Shown one piece after another: positions 7,940 through 15,389 of a stretch of DNA of 34,515 nt. The translations under genes and the position numbers were made by a program. This stretch comes from RUG708 sp050946535. Its GTDB lineage: Bacteria; Bacillota; Clostridia; Peptostreptococcales; Anaerovoracaceae. A model generated the notes under the pieces. It was not told the DNA's origin. It worked only from the letters and a program-made list of their open reading frames with translations, and searched no databases. Numbering within the stretch: the first letter of the stretch is position 1; each line of letters starts with the position of its first letter. The stretch is from contig JBMNUZ010000016.1 of assembly GCA_050946535.1 (NCBI GenBank), positions 1-34,515 on the forward strand. The letters run 5' to 3'.

Positions 7940-9532
7940 ATGTCTAAGATTGTAAGTGCAGAAGAAGCTGTAAAACAAGTAAAAGACGGTGACATCATCA
8001 TATTTGCCGCTGACGGCATGGTCGGATTTCCGAACGAACTCGTAGATGCTGTAAGAGACAGGTATCTGAAAGAGGGACATCCGGCAGGAATCACAAGTTT
8101 CAGGTCGTCCGGCATGGGAGATTTCACGTTCGACAAGTACGGAGAAGAAGCGTGGTGCGTGGACGGACTGCTCACCAGATCGATTTCCTCGTATGTAAGC
8201 GTAGCTCCTGGCATGGGAAAGCTGATCGAGGAGAACAAGATTCAGGGATATATGTTCCCGCTCGGTCCTATGATGCAGGCTACGAGCGAAGCCGCGAGAG
8301 GCATGCCTGGAGTGCTTTCGAAGGTAGGTCTGGGAACGTTTATGGACGAAAGGTACGGCGGAGGAAAGCTCAACAAGCTCACCGAAGAGGAAGGCGAGGA
8401 CTTCGTCAAGTACATTCCTGATTTCGAGGGAGAAGAGTACCTCTGGTACAGAGCTCCAAAGTTCAACGTATGCCTGTTGAGAGCTACTACGGCTGATTCC
8501 CACGGAAACCTCAGCTGCGAGAAGGAGACAGAGAGACCGGGAATGCTGCCTGCGGCTCAGGCGGTCAAGACAAACGGCGGCATCGTCATTGCCCAGGTAG
8601 AGAAGATCGCGGGCGTTAACGACATACACCCGAGAATGGTGGAAGTGCCGGGCATCTACGTCGACTATATCGTTGTCGAAACACATCCTGAAGATGTGCC
8701 GCAGACGATGGCGAGATTCCACAGGGAAGATTTCAATCCGGCTTTCACGGGTGAGAAGATAGTATCTCTTAAAAAGAGCAAAGAGAAGATGCCGCTGAAC
8801 GTGCAGAAAGTCATTGCACGCAGAGCAGCGCTCGAGGTTCCTGAAGTCTGCAACGCGAACTTCGGAATCGGAATGCCGCAGAACGTTCCTACAGTTCTCG
8901 AAGAAATCGGGAAGGGCAAGCACCTGACGATGATTTCCGAGACCGGCGTAATCGGCGGAGTACCTGCTCAGGGCAGGGATTTTGGAAATCATTACAATCC
9001 TGAGTCGTTTACAGACAGAGGAATTCACTTCTCGTATTTCGACGGCGGAAATCTCGATATCGGAATCTTCGGATTCAGCGAGGTCGACAGAGATGGTTCA
9101 ATGAACACGAGCCACCTCAACGGACACCTGACGGGAATAGGCGGATTCACAGACATTTCCTCGTCGACTGACAACGTGGTATTTATGGGTACTTTCGCGG
9201 CAAAGGGCTTCAAGGCCGAGATAAAGGACGGAAAACTCAATATCCTGCAGGAAGGCCAGTACAAGAAGTTCATAGAGAAATGCGCCAAGGTATCGTTCAA
9301 CGGACAGCAGTTCTTCAAGAACCATGAAAGCTACCTGATAATAACCGAAAGAGCCGTCATAAGGGTCAAAAAAGAAGGCATGATACTCGAGGAAATCGCG
9401 CCGGGCGTAGACCTTCAGACTCAGGTGCTCGACATGAGCGACATCGATTTTATAATACCTGAGGGCGGTCCGAAGCTGATGGACGCAGGCATATTTACTG
9501 AAGACGGATTCACGATCGACGGAAGCCTGTAA
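7940..9532 (+). CDS. Family I CoA-transferase, propionate/acetate CoA-transferase-like
   Basis: The product should move CoA between a short acyl-CoA and a free carboxylic acid through a glutamyl-CoA intermediate. The 530-residue chain carries both halves of a family I CoA-transferase in one polypeptide, as in propionate CoA-transferase and YdiF. The alpha half begins with the motif DGDIIIFAADGMVGFPNEL. The beta half contains SETGVIGGVPAQG, whose Glu334 is in the expected catalytic position, followed by YFDGGNLDIGIFGFSEVD. The ATG at 7940 is preferred because AAGGAGG lies upstream (11-nt spacing, rather long). The gene has its own promoter. It is separated by 815 nt from the flavoprotein operon, so a shared pathway is plausible but unproven. 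The acyl substrate cannot be read from the sequence. Confidence 0.88.
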   Translation: MSKIVSAEEAVKQVKDGDIIIFAADGMVGFPNELVDAVRDRYLKEGHPAGITSFRSSGMGDFTFDKYGEEAWCVDGLLTRSISSYVSVAPGMGKLIEENKIQGYMFPLGPMMQATSEAARGMPGVLSKVGLGTFMDERYGGGKLNKLTEEEGEDFVKYIPDFEGEEYLWYRAPKFNVCLLRATTADSHGNLSCEKETERPGMLPAAQAVKTNGGIVIAQVEKIAGVNDIHPRMVEVPGIYVDYIVVETHPEDVPQTMARFHREDFNPAFTGEKIVSLKKSKEKMPLNVQKVIARRAALEVPEVCNANFGIGMPQNVPTVLEEIGKGKHLTMISETGVIGGVPAQGRDFGNHYNPESFTDRGIHFSYFDGGNLDIGIFGFSEVDRDGSMNTSHLNGHLTGIGGFTDISSSTDNVVFMGTFAAKGFKAEIKDGKLNILQEGQYKKFIEKCAKVSFNGQQFFKNHESYLIITERAVIRVKKEGMILEEIAPGVDLQTQVLDMSDIDFIIPEGGPKLMDAGIFTEDGFTIDGSL

Positions 9533-9583
9533 AAGCAAGAACTCACTCCCGCTGGAAACTAACCAGGGAGGAGACCTGCAGAA

Positions 9584-9658
9584 ATGAAGTCCAGCGGTGG
9601 CACAGCATGTGGCATGTGCCTGAAAATGCAGCTGATCAGAAAATATGGTTATAAATGA
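9584..9658 (+). CDS. Possible 24-residue small protein with a CxxC motif
   Basis: An ATG at 9584 with GGGAGGAG 10 nt upstream opens a 24-codon frame ending at TGA 9658 and containing CGMC. No family is recognised. The start lies within a loop: CCGCTGG (9549-9555) can pair with CCAGCGG (9591-9597). Alternatively CTCCC (9546-9550) can pair with GGGAG (9566-9570), which would mask the ribosome site. It may be a leader or small peptide, or chance in a long 3' untranslated region. Confidence 0.22.
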   Translation: MKSSGGTACGMCLKMQLIRKYGYK

Positions 9659-9772
9659 GAAAACATCATCACCCGTATGATTATAAAAAAATGGCTGCAG
9701 ATACAGGAACTGCATCTGGAGGGAGCACAGGGAGCATACATGCCTGTGAAACTGATGCCGGACCGGCAGAAT

Positions 9773-9794
9773 GTCGATAATTAGTCGATAATTA
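9773..9794. repeat. Exact tandem 11-bp repeat
   Basis: GTCGATAATTA occurs twice back to back (9773-9783 and 9784-9794), in an AT-rich patch 50 nt before a strong terminator. One helical-turn spacing would suit a protein-binding site. Confidence 0.6.
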
Positions 9795-9843
9795 ATATAA
9801 ATAACCAATACTGAAATAGAGATGATCTCTGCGATCATCAGTA

Positions 9844-9889
9844 CGCCCGTTCCGGGATTTATTTCCCGGGGCGGGCGATTACTTTTTTT
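9844..9889 (+). terminator. Strong rho-independent terminator
   Basis: A 13-bp stem (9844-9856 with 9865-9877, including two G-T pairs) with an ATTTATTT-type loop is followed by ATTAC and seven T. It is 312 nt after the CoA-transferase stop. It therefore ends either a long 3' untranslated region or a separate small transcript. Confidence 0.85.
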
Positions 9890-10039
9890 GAAAAGAAACA
9901 GGTGCTGGCACGGCACGCCGTCTGTACTGAAAGAAGCGCTGCCAGGAGATTGCAGGAAATGCACAGTGCCGGTGTCCGCGTGAGCGGACGCAGGATCCGT
10001 TCTTTTCATTACCGGTCGCGGCCGCATCGGATAAATCCT

Positions 10040-10049
10040 ATGTATACAT
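10040..10049. promoter_or_regulatory. Palindrome upstream of the flavoprotein operon promoter
   Basis: ATGTATACAT is a perfect 10-bp palindrome ending 10 nt before the -35 box. Its TGTATACA core resembles the GT...AC half-sites known for FadR-subfamily GntR regulators. A GntR gene lies downstream at 15390, so regulation by it is a reasonable but untested inference. Confidence 0.35.
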
Positions 10050-10059
10050 GATAACATTA

Positions 10060-10088
10060 TTGACTATTCTTACAGGCAGACTTATAAT
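10060..10088 (+). promoter_or_regulatory. Consensus sigma-A promoter of the flavoprotein/iron-sulfur operon
   Basis: TTGACT (10060-10065), exactly 17 nt, then TATAAT (10083-10088). Transcription should start near 10095, about 250 nt before the first start codon. Confidence 0.8.
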
Positions 10089-10094
10089 AAGCTT

Positions 10095-10347
10095 ACAAAG
10101 TAATACATCATACGTTTAACGAATTATCAATTTTGTTTATTATTTCACAGTACATATCAGTCCAGCCGATGAAAAGACTCTCCAGCCGGTAAGTCTTTTT
10201 AAATCAATTTTCAGTCATCAATTTTAAGTACGGATTTCTCAAGGGATATCCGCAGATAGTCAACCGAACCTCACAGTAATTCTGCCGGGTCCCGCATGGC
10301 GACAGCGGGACGGACGCGGAAAACCATCATGGAAAAAGGAGGAAAAC
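10095..10347 (+). promoter_or_regulatory. Long structured 5' leader of the flavoprotein operon, possible attenuator
   Basis: The leader contains an 8-bp perfect stem (10172-10179 with 10192-10199) ending in a T run, which looks like a weak terminator. It also contains a CGGAT/ATCCG stem near 10232-10254 and a perfect 7-bp stem (10289-10295 with 10305-10311) 24 nt before the ribosome site AAGGAGG. The motif TCCAGCCG occurs twice around the first stem. I do not recognise a known riboswitch or T-box. Confidence 0.4.
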
Positions 10348-11802
10348 ATGGATATTTTAAAAGATCTGGCGGAAATAGCAGGTGCAAAGAATGTGATTTC
10401 CGATCAGGCAGTTCTTGACAGCTATTCGTCCGATCTGAGCCTCGTAAGGGGCGGTGCTCCGGAAGCTGTTGTCCGTCCGGGAACGACGGACGAAGTCAGC
10501 AAGATCGTCAAATGGGCTAACGAGAACAACATGCCGCTGATTCCGGTCAGCTCGCCAGTTCATCTCTACGGTTCGACGGTTCCGAAACAGGGCGGAGTAG
10601 TAGTCGATATGAGCCGCTTCGACGATATATTCAGCATCGACAAGACGAACAGATGCGTTCGTTTCGGAGCAGGCGTTTCGTGGAAAAAGCTGACCGATGC
10701 GCTCGCCGCAGAGGGAATGAGAGTCGTAATGCCGCTTGCTCCGCGTGCAGACAGATCGGTTCTTACTGATCACCTCGAACGCGAAGTCATCACAAACACC
10801 GTATACGACTACGGCGAGCCGACTCAGTCGATGGAAGTAGTATTCCCGAACGGCAGTGTTTTCCGCACCGGTTCGGCGAGTGCTCCTAAATTCCCTTATG
10901 CTTACGCAAAGGGCGCAAACCCTTCGGGCCCGGGACTCGATTTCTACAGACTCCTTCAGGGCGCGCAGGGCACGATGGGCATCGTAACGTGGATGATGCT
11001 CAAGATTCAGAGCATTCCTAGGATCGACAAGATAAAATTCGTTCCTTTCGACGATATGGCGTATGTTGAAAAGTTCCTCTTCAGGATCATGCCGAGAAGG
11101 ATCGGACAGGAATTCGTGATTCTGAACAACGTCGACTTCGCGGCTCTGCTCGCAGACAGCAGGGAAGAATTCGAAGAACTCAGGAAGGCTCTGCCGAAAT
11201 ACACGCTCGCGTTCATCGTAAGCGGCCTCATAAGAAGACCGGAGGAAAAGATAGCGTACGAGGAGCATTTCCTCAGCGACGTCATAAGGCACGAATTCCC
11301 TGACATCAAACTCACGGACGGAATGCCGGGATTCCCGCAGGCAGCAGACAGATTAAAGCAGATTCTGAGAAATCCGTGGCCTGCAGAAAAGACTTATTGG
11401 AAAGAGCTTCCTGCTGGAAATTATCAGGATCTGTTCTTCATCGCCAGGCCGGAGAGAGTTCCTGAATTCATAGACATAGTAAGAGATACGGCTTCGAAGA
11501 ACGATTATCCGTTCGAGAGCATAGGCATTTACGAACAGCCGATAGAGCACAACAGAGCGTGCCAGCTCGAATTCACATTTATGTACGATGGCTCAGCCGG
11601 CGGCATCGAAGAAGAGATCAGCGACATTTACTACAAGACGTTCAAGGCACTTCACGCAGCCGGAGCATATTTCACGAGACCGTACGGAGACATGGGAGAG
11701 GAGCTCTACCAGAAGGCCGCTTCGTACAAAGCAGCGCTCATGAAAGTGAAGAATATTTTCGATCCAAACAACATCATGAACCCTGGAAATGTATGTTTCT
11801 GA
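10348..11802 (+). CDS. FAD-binding oxidoreductase, VAO/PCMH-type (first flavoprotein of the operon)
   Basis: This flavoprotein should oxidise an organic substrate and pass electrons to the iron-sulfur protein encoded next. The 484-residue product has an N-terminal FAD-binding domain: a segment starting near residue 40 (VVRPGTTDEVSKIVKWANEN), then VSSPVHLYGS in place of the usual glycine-rich PP-loop, and GAQGTMGIVTWMMLKI. A C-terminal cap/oxidase domain ends with FDPNNIMNPGNVCF, typical of the family. AAGGAGG lies 5 nt before the ATG. It heads a three-gene operon downstream of a consensus promoter. Glycolate oxidase GlcD/GlcE and vanillyl-alcohol oxidase are relatives, but the substrate cannot be deduced. 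No signal peptide or membrane segment was seen. Confidence 0.85.
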   Translation: MDILKDLAEIAGAKNVISDQAVLDSYSSDLSLVRGGAPEAVVRPGTTDEVSKIVKWANENNMPLIPVSSPVHLYGSTVPKQGGVVVDMSRFDDIFSIDKTNRCVRFGAGVSWKKLTDALAAEGMRVVMPLAPRADRSVLTDHLEREVITNTVYDYGEPTQSMEVVFPNGSVFRTGSASAPKFPYAYAKGANPSGPGLDFYRLLQGAQGTMGIVTWMMLKIQSIPRIDKIKFVPFDDMAYVEKFLFRIMPRRIGQEFVILNNVDFAALLADSREEFEELRKALPKYTLAFIVSGLIRRPEEKIAYEEHFLSDVIRHEFPDIKLTDGMPGFPQAADRLKQILRNPWPAEKTYWKELPAGNYQDLFFIARPERVPEFIDIVRDTASKNDYPFESIGIYEQPIEHNRACQLEFTFMYDGSAGGIEEEISDIYYKTFKALHAAGAYFTRPYGDMGEELYQKAASYKAALMKVKNIFDPNNIMNPGNVCF

Positions 11803-11814
11803 GTTCGGAAAAGA

Positions 11815-11866
11815 CGGCTGCACCGGACCGGGCTGCTCTCAGAACGGCTGAACGGCCATGCAGCCG
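11815..11866 (+). other. Intercistronic hairpin between flavoprotein and iron-sulfur genes
   Basis: CGGCTGC (11815-11821) pairs with GCAGCCG (11860-11866) in the 126-nt gap. No T run follows, so it is more likely a processing or stability element than a terminator. Confidence 0.35.
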
Positions 11867-11928
11867 GGGCCTGAAGTGAACGGGCTTTGTGAAGATAAAT
11901 TGTGAATGAAAACGAAAAGGAGATAGAA

Positions 11929-13257
11929 ATGTCTGTAATAGATAAGAATCATCCGGACCGCTATGATACTCCTGAAGAGCCTTTTGCGCTGGATATCAGA
12001 GACCTGGGCAATTTCCGCTACGACATGCAGCACTGCATCAAATGCAAGGGCTGCTACTGGGTGGATCATACATATATGCCGGGCATACATCATTCGGTAA
12101 GATGTCCGAGCAACCTCTGGAAGGAATTCGATTCGTACGGAGCTGCGGGCAAGATGAGAATCGCGCTCGGCATGCTCGACGGAAAAGTCGAGTGGTCGGA
12201 TCATCTGCTCGAGATAATTTACGCCTGCACATTATGCGGAGCGTGCGACGTGGGATGCAAGAGAAATCTCGACCTCGAAGTCGGCCTGACGCTCGAGGCT
12301 ATGAGAGTCAAGGCAGTTAAGGAAGGCGCAGGTCCGCTGCCTGTACATAAAGATATCATCGAGAAAATTGAGAAGACTGGAAACTGCTTCGGTGCGAAGG
12401 ACGACAGGAAAGCCTGGATGGACGCGAGCGTAAAGCCTGCGGAAAAGGCCGATATCATGTACTTCGTCGGATGCTCGTCTTCATACGTGAACAAGCAGGT
12501 TCCGAAGGCGATCACAAAGGTGCTCCAGAGCGCCGGCATACCGTACATGCTCATGAAGGACGAGACGTGCTGCGGCAACATAGCATTCTCAGCAGGTGAC
12601 GCAGATGCAGCCAGGAAGATCGCGGAAGCCAACGTCGCCAAAGTAAAGGAATCGGGTGCGAAAGTGCTCATGACCGGATGTGCCGAGTGCTACCGCATGT
12701 GGAAAGTGGATTATCCTAAGCTGCTCGGAATAAGGACGGACGAACTCGGATTCGAAGTCAAGCACTTCATCGAGGTGGCTGACGAGGCTCTCGCAGACGG
12801 AAGCCTCAAGCTTACCGAGCCTGTAAACAGAAGGATCACTTATCACGATTCGTGCAACGTCAGCAAGACGTGTGATCCGTGGGAGCCGTACGAAGGCAAG
12901 AGAGGCTGGATGGGATGCATCGAGCCGCGTCTGGACAGGAGAAGAGGAAAAAGTGGTCTTTACGATCAGTCGAGAAGGCTGATAAACGCCGTTCCGGGAA
13001 TCGACTTCACGGAAATGCCGCGTAAGAAGGAAAACGCACTCTGCTGCGGAGGCGGAAGAGGAGCGAAGCAGGCGTTCCCTGAAATGGCAGAAAATGCGGC
13101 GCGCAACCGCATAGAGGAAGTGAAATTCGTCGGAGCGGGGACCGTGGTTTCGGCATGTCCGTGGTGTCTCAGCAACTTCAGCGAGACGGCCGAAAAGGAC
13201 GGAGAAAAGATAGATGTTCTCGATATCGCAGAACTTCTTGCGATGGCAGTGAAATGA
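11929..13257 (+). CDS. Iron-sulfur protein with two CCG domains, GlcF/HdrD-like
   Basis: This should be the electron-transfer subunit between the two flavoproteins and a cellular acceptor. The ATG at 11929 is chosen because AAGGAG lies 6 nt before it; a GTG at 11902 has none. The 442-residue product has two [4Fe-4S] motifs: Cys36/39/42 with a displaced fourth Cys59 before Pro, and the canonical Cys100/103/106/110. Two CCG domains follow: Cys182, CysCys214-215, Cys251/254; and Cys309, CysCys372-373, Cys410/413. The second CCG domain is about 25-30 residues longer than usual between its first Cys and CCG, and this insert has two extra Cys (315, 330). GlcF, LutA and HdrD share this architecture. 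No membrane helix was seen, so the acceptor is unclear. Confidence 0.88.
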   Translation: MSVIDKNHPDRYDTPEEPFALDIRDLGNFRYDMQHCIKCKGCYWVDHTYMPGIHHSVRCPSNLWKEFDSYGAAGKMRIALGMLDGKVEWSDHLLEIIYACTLCGACDVGCKRNLDLEVGLTLEAMRVKAVKEGAGPLPVHKDIIEKIEKTGNCFGAKDDRKAWMDASVKPAEKADIMYFVGCSSSYVNKQVPKAITKVLQSAGIPYMLMKDETCCGNIAFSAGDADAARKIAEANVAKVKESGAKVLMTGCAECYRMWKVDYPKLLGIRTDELGFEVKHFIEVADEALADGSLKLTEPVNRRITYHDSCNVSKTCDPWEPYEGKRGWMGCIEPRLDRRRGKSGLYDQSRRLINAVPGIDFTEMPRKKENALCCGGGRGAKQAFPEMAENAARNRIEEVKFVGAGTVVSACPWCLSNFSETAEKDGEKIDVLDIAELLAMAVK

Positions 13258-13269
13258 TGGGAGGCCGCT

Positions 13270-14916
13270 ATGAGTATTAACAAATATGCTTATGAAGCGA
13301 TAAAAGCAGTTGTAGGCGAAGCCAATATAACCGATGATCCTGTCGACTGTATAGGATATCGTTCTGGTCCCGGAGGATACGAGTGTGGCACGGGATATGA
13401 AAGAGTAATGACAAGACTTCCGGGCGCAGTCTGCATGCCGCGAACCACAAAGGACGTGCAGGAAATAGTAAAGATATGTTCGCGTTACGACCTCGCGTTC
13501 GTTCCTTACTCGACCGGATTCTACGGACCGCGCTCGCATCCTCATCTCGACGACGAGCTGATCATAGATATGAAGAGAATGCGCGATTTCGAGATCGATG
13601 CGGAGCATTTCTTCATCACGGTTCAGCCTGGAGTAATCTACTCCCAGATTCAGCAGGAATGTTTCGAACACGGCGCATACGTCGTAGTAGGCGGAGGCGG
13701 AGCTCAGACTTCGGCAGTGGCAAATCTGCTGAACGATGGATGGTCGCCGCTGAGCTTCAGGATCGGGCTTCCGCAGAGAAGGATACTCGGACTCGAAATG
13801 GTCATGCCTGACGGCGAACTGGTAAAATTCGGATCGCTTGCCGACAGCGACGATCCGTTCTGGGGCGAGGGCATAGGTCCTGACCTCAGAGGAATCCTGA
13901 GAGGATACACAGGTCTTCTGGGATGTCTGGGAATCTGCACCAGAATGGCTATAAAAACTCTTCCGTTCCAGCCTGTAGTACCTGAAATGCAGGGAGTATC
14001 TCCTGACACATCGCTCAAGCTGCCTGAGAAACGAGTAAAGTGGATAAACTTCACGATGCCGAGCCTCAAGTCCATAGAGGACGCGCACATCATGCTCGGA
14101 AACGCTGAGGTCGGCGGAGCGGTCACGAAGGTGCCTACGTTCTGGAGAGCGATAGCGAAAGCGAGCTGCAAGGAGGAATTCTGGGATCTGTGGCTCAAGG
14201 AAACAGAAGAATCGGTCGCGAACTTCTTCCTTGTAAGAGTCATGATCATCGGTTTTACGTCAGAAGAGCAGTTCGATTACGACTACAATGTCCTGACGGA
14301 TATAATCACTGAACTGGGCGGCAAGGAGAGAAGGACGAAGCCTTCCGACGAATCGTGGTTCAAGAACGCCGACTCGGCGGGAATGTGGCTGATGACAGGT
14401 TCGTACGTATCGGTCGATTACGTAATGGATTCGTTCGATCAGGCGTTTAAGCAGGGTCCGAATTACAGAGACCTGAAGGACAAGTACACACCGCCGCTCA
14501 TGCCTGACTGCAAGGATCTCGGATGGTTCCAGTCGTGCGAGATGGGACATCTCGGATATTACGAGTACCTGATCTACTGGGATCAGCGCGAGGATACGAA
14601 CGGCATGGATCAGTTCTATGTAGACAGTGCCAAGATGAACGTAAAGAACGGCGCATACCCGGCTCTGCTCAGTTCGCATCAGCCGCTCTATCTTACGGGA
14701 CCGGCTTACGGACCTGACTACCACACGTGGCTCCTCGAACTCAAGAGTACGTTTGATCCTAAGTGGCTGAGCCATCCGCCTCTTCCGCTCGCACACGACG
14801 AATTCTGCAGGAGAGCTGCCTGGATGCACGATATCGCAGACTGGCCGGTACCGGACGAGTTCCCGTATCCGGAGAGCCTCAAGAAAAAGATGGCCGCTTC
14901 TCACGGCGAAATATAG
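13270..14916 (+). CDS. FAD-binding oxidoreductase, VAO-type (second flavoprotein of the operon)
   Basis: The 548-residue product is a second, longer flavoprotein. GGGAGG lies 5 nt before the ATG and the gene starts 12 nt after the iron-sulfur gene, so the pair is co-translated. The FAD domain shows VCMPRTTKDVQEIVKICSRY, a non-canonical PP-loop region (YSTGFYGPRSHP), and FITVQPGVIYSQIQQ. It then has GPDLRGILRGYTGLLGCLG, which resembles the matching region of p-cresol methylhydroxylase and vanillyl-alcohol oxidase. The C-terminus ends with the FDPKWLSHP segment expected where the family has DPxxxxNP. Having two different VAO-type flavoproteins around one CCG protein parallels GlcD-GlcE-GlcF. 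The substrate is unknown; an aromatic or hydroxy-acid substrate is only a guess from relatives. Confidence 0.85.
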   Translation: MSINKYAYEAIKAVVGEANITDDPVDCIGYRSGPGGYECGTGYERVMTRLPGAVCMPRTTKDVQEIVKICSRYDLAFVPYSTGFYGPRSHPHLDDELIIDMKRMRDFEIDAEHFFITVQPGVIYSQIQQECFEHGAYVVVGGGGAQTSAVANLLNDGWSPLSFRIGLPQRRILGLEMVMPDGELVKFGSLADSDDPFWGEGIGPDLRGILRGYTGLLGCLGICTRMAIKTLPFQPVVPEMQGVSPDTSLKLPEKRVKWINFTMPSLKSIEDAHIMLGNAEVGGAVTKVPTFWRAIAKASCKEEFWDLWLKETEESVANFFLVRVMIIGFTSEEQFDYDYNVLTDIITELGGKERRTKPSDESWFKNADSAGMWLMTGSYVSVDYVMDSFDQAFKQGPNYRDLKDKYTPPLMPDCKDLGWFQSCEMGHLGYYEYLIYWDQREDTNGMDQFYVDSAKMNVKNGAYPALLSSHQPLYLTGPAYGPDYHTWLLELKSTFDPKWLSHPPLPLAHDEFCRRAAWMHDIADWPVPDEFPYPESLKKKMAASHGEI

Positions 14917-14989
14917 TTAAAATCATCCGCCGGCCCGGACGTCTCGTAACCGGGCGGCATCGGGAAGGCGGAGCTTTGTAATAGTTGAG

Positions 14990-15019
14990 GGCGCGGCTGG
15001 ACACAGCCGCGCCTTTTTT
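14990..15019 (+). terminator. Terminator of the flavoprotein/iron-sulfur operon
   Basis: A perfect 10-bp GC-rich stem (14990-14999 with 15004-15013) with a GACA loop is followed by six T. It lies 73 nt after the stop codon. Confidence 0.93.
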
Positions 15020-15326
15020 GCAGATTCAACAAGCTGGTAAAAGCCAGAAATAATGGGAAAAAGCGGGACAATTCATGCCACAGATCTTTCATGCAGTTTC
15101 ATGCAGATTACGGGGAAAAGTGCGGCCGTACCGCACTGTTTGCTGCGCAGAAGATCAAAGACCACCAGGAAAACATCCGGCGGTGTCCTGCACATGCACA
15201 CAGATTATTGCTTTTTATTTGAACGGGAAACAGAATTCAATATAAAATATAAAACAGAATCATGGCATTCATCGCGAATGACATTCGAAGCGAAAGGGGA
15301 AACAGCGTGACGTCAATCTGTGATTA
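15020..15326. other. Intergenic stretch with short repeats and palindromes
   Basis: No gene is supported: an 85-codon frame at 15053 has no ribosome site. It holds a tandem TTTCATGCAG pair near 15087-15106, a GTGCGG/CCGCAC inverted repeat near 15120-15136, and a perfect palindrome CGAATGACATTCG at 15275-15287, 40 nt before the gntR -35 box. Confidence 0.5.
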
Positions 15327-15355
15327 TTGATTTATTACGGGTAATAAGATATAAT
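15327..15355 (+). promoter_or_regulatory. Promoter of the gntR gene
   Basis: TTGATT (15327-15332), a 17-nt spacer and TATAAT (15350-15355). Transcription should start near 15362, giving a short leader of about 28 nt. Confidence 0.75.
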
Positions 15356-15373
15356 TATGAAGTTTATATCTTA
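15332..15373. promoter_or_regulatory. Two overlapping inverted repeats in the gntR promoter
   Basis: TTATTAC-GG-GTAATAA (15332-15347) fills the spacer between the -35 and -10 boxes. A 9-bp-arm inverted repeat TAAGATATA/TATATCTTA (15345-15353 with 15365-15373) covers the -10 box and start site. This placement suits autorepression by the encoded GntR protein. Confidence 0.5.
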
Positions 15374-15389
15374 GAAAAGAGGAATGATT

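Noticed and set aside
7856..9028. A 390-codon minus-strand frame opposite the CoA-transferase
   Set aside because: Same antisense effect; its translation has no recognisable domain and the plus strand is a complete CoA-transferase.
9098..10057. A 319-codon minus-strand frame overlapping the CoA-transferase end and the following gap
   Set aside because: It runs through a strong terminator and half of a real gene; low-complexity translation and no start signal.
12589..14088. A 499-codon open frame on the minus strand, opposite the iron-sulfur and second flavoprotein genes
   Set aside because: The plus-strand proteins show clear family motifs throughout. The codon bias here (few TTA, CTA, TCA) leaves long antisense frames open in many places, and no ribosome site or domain was seen.
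15053..15310. An 85-codon plus-strand frame between the operon terminator and gntR
   Set aside because: No ribosome site, no promoter upstream, no recognised domain, and it ends just before the gntR promoter.
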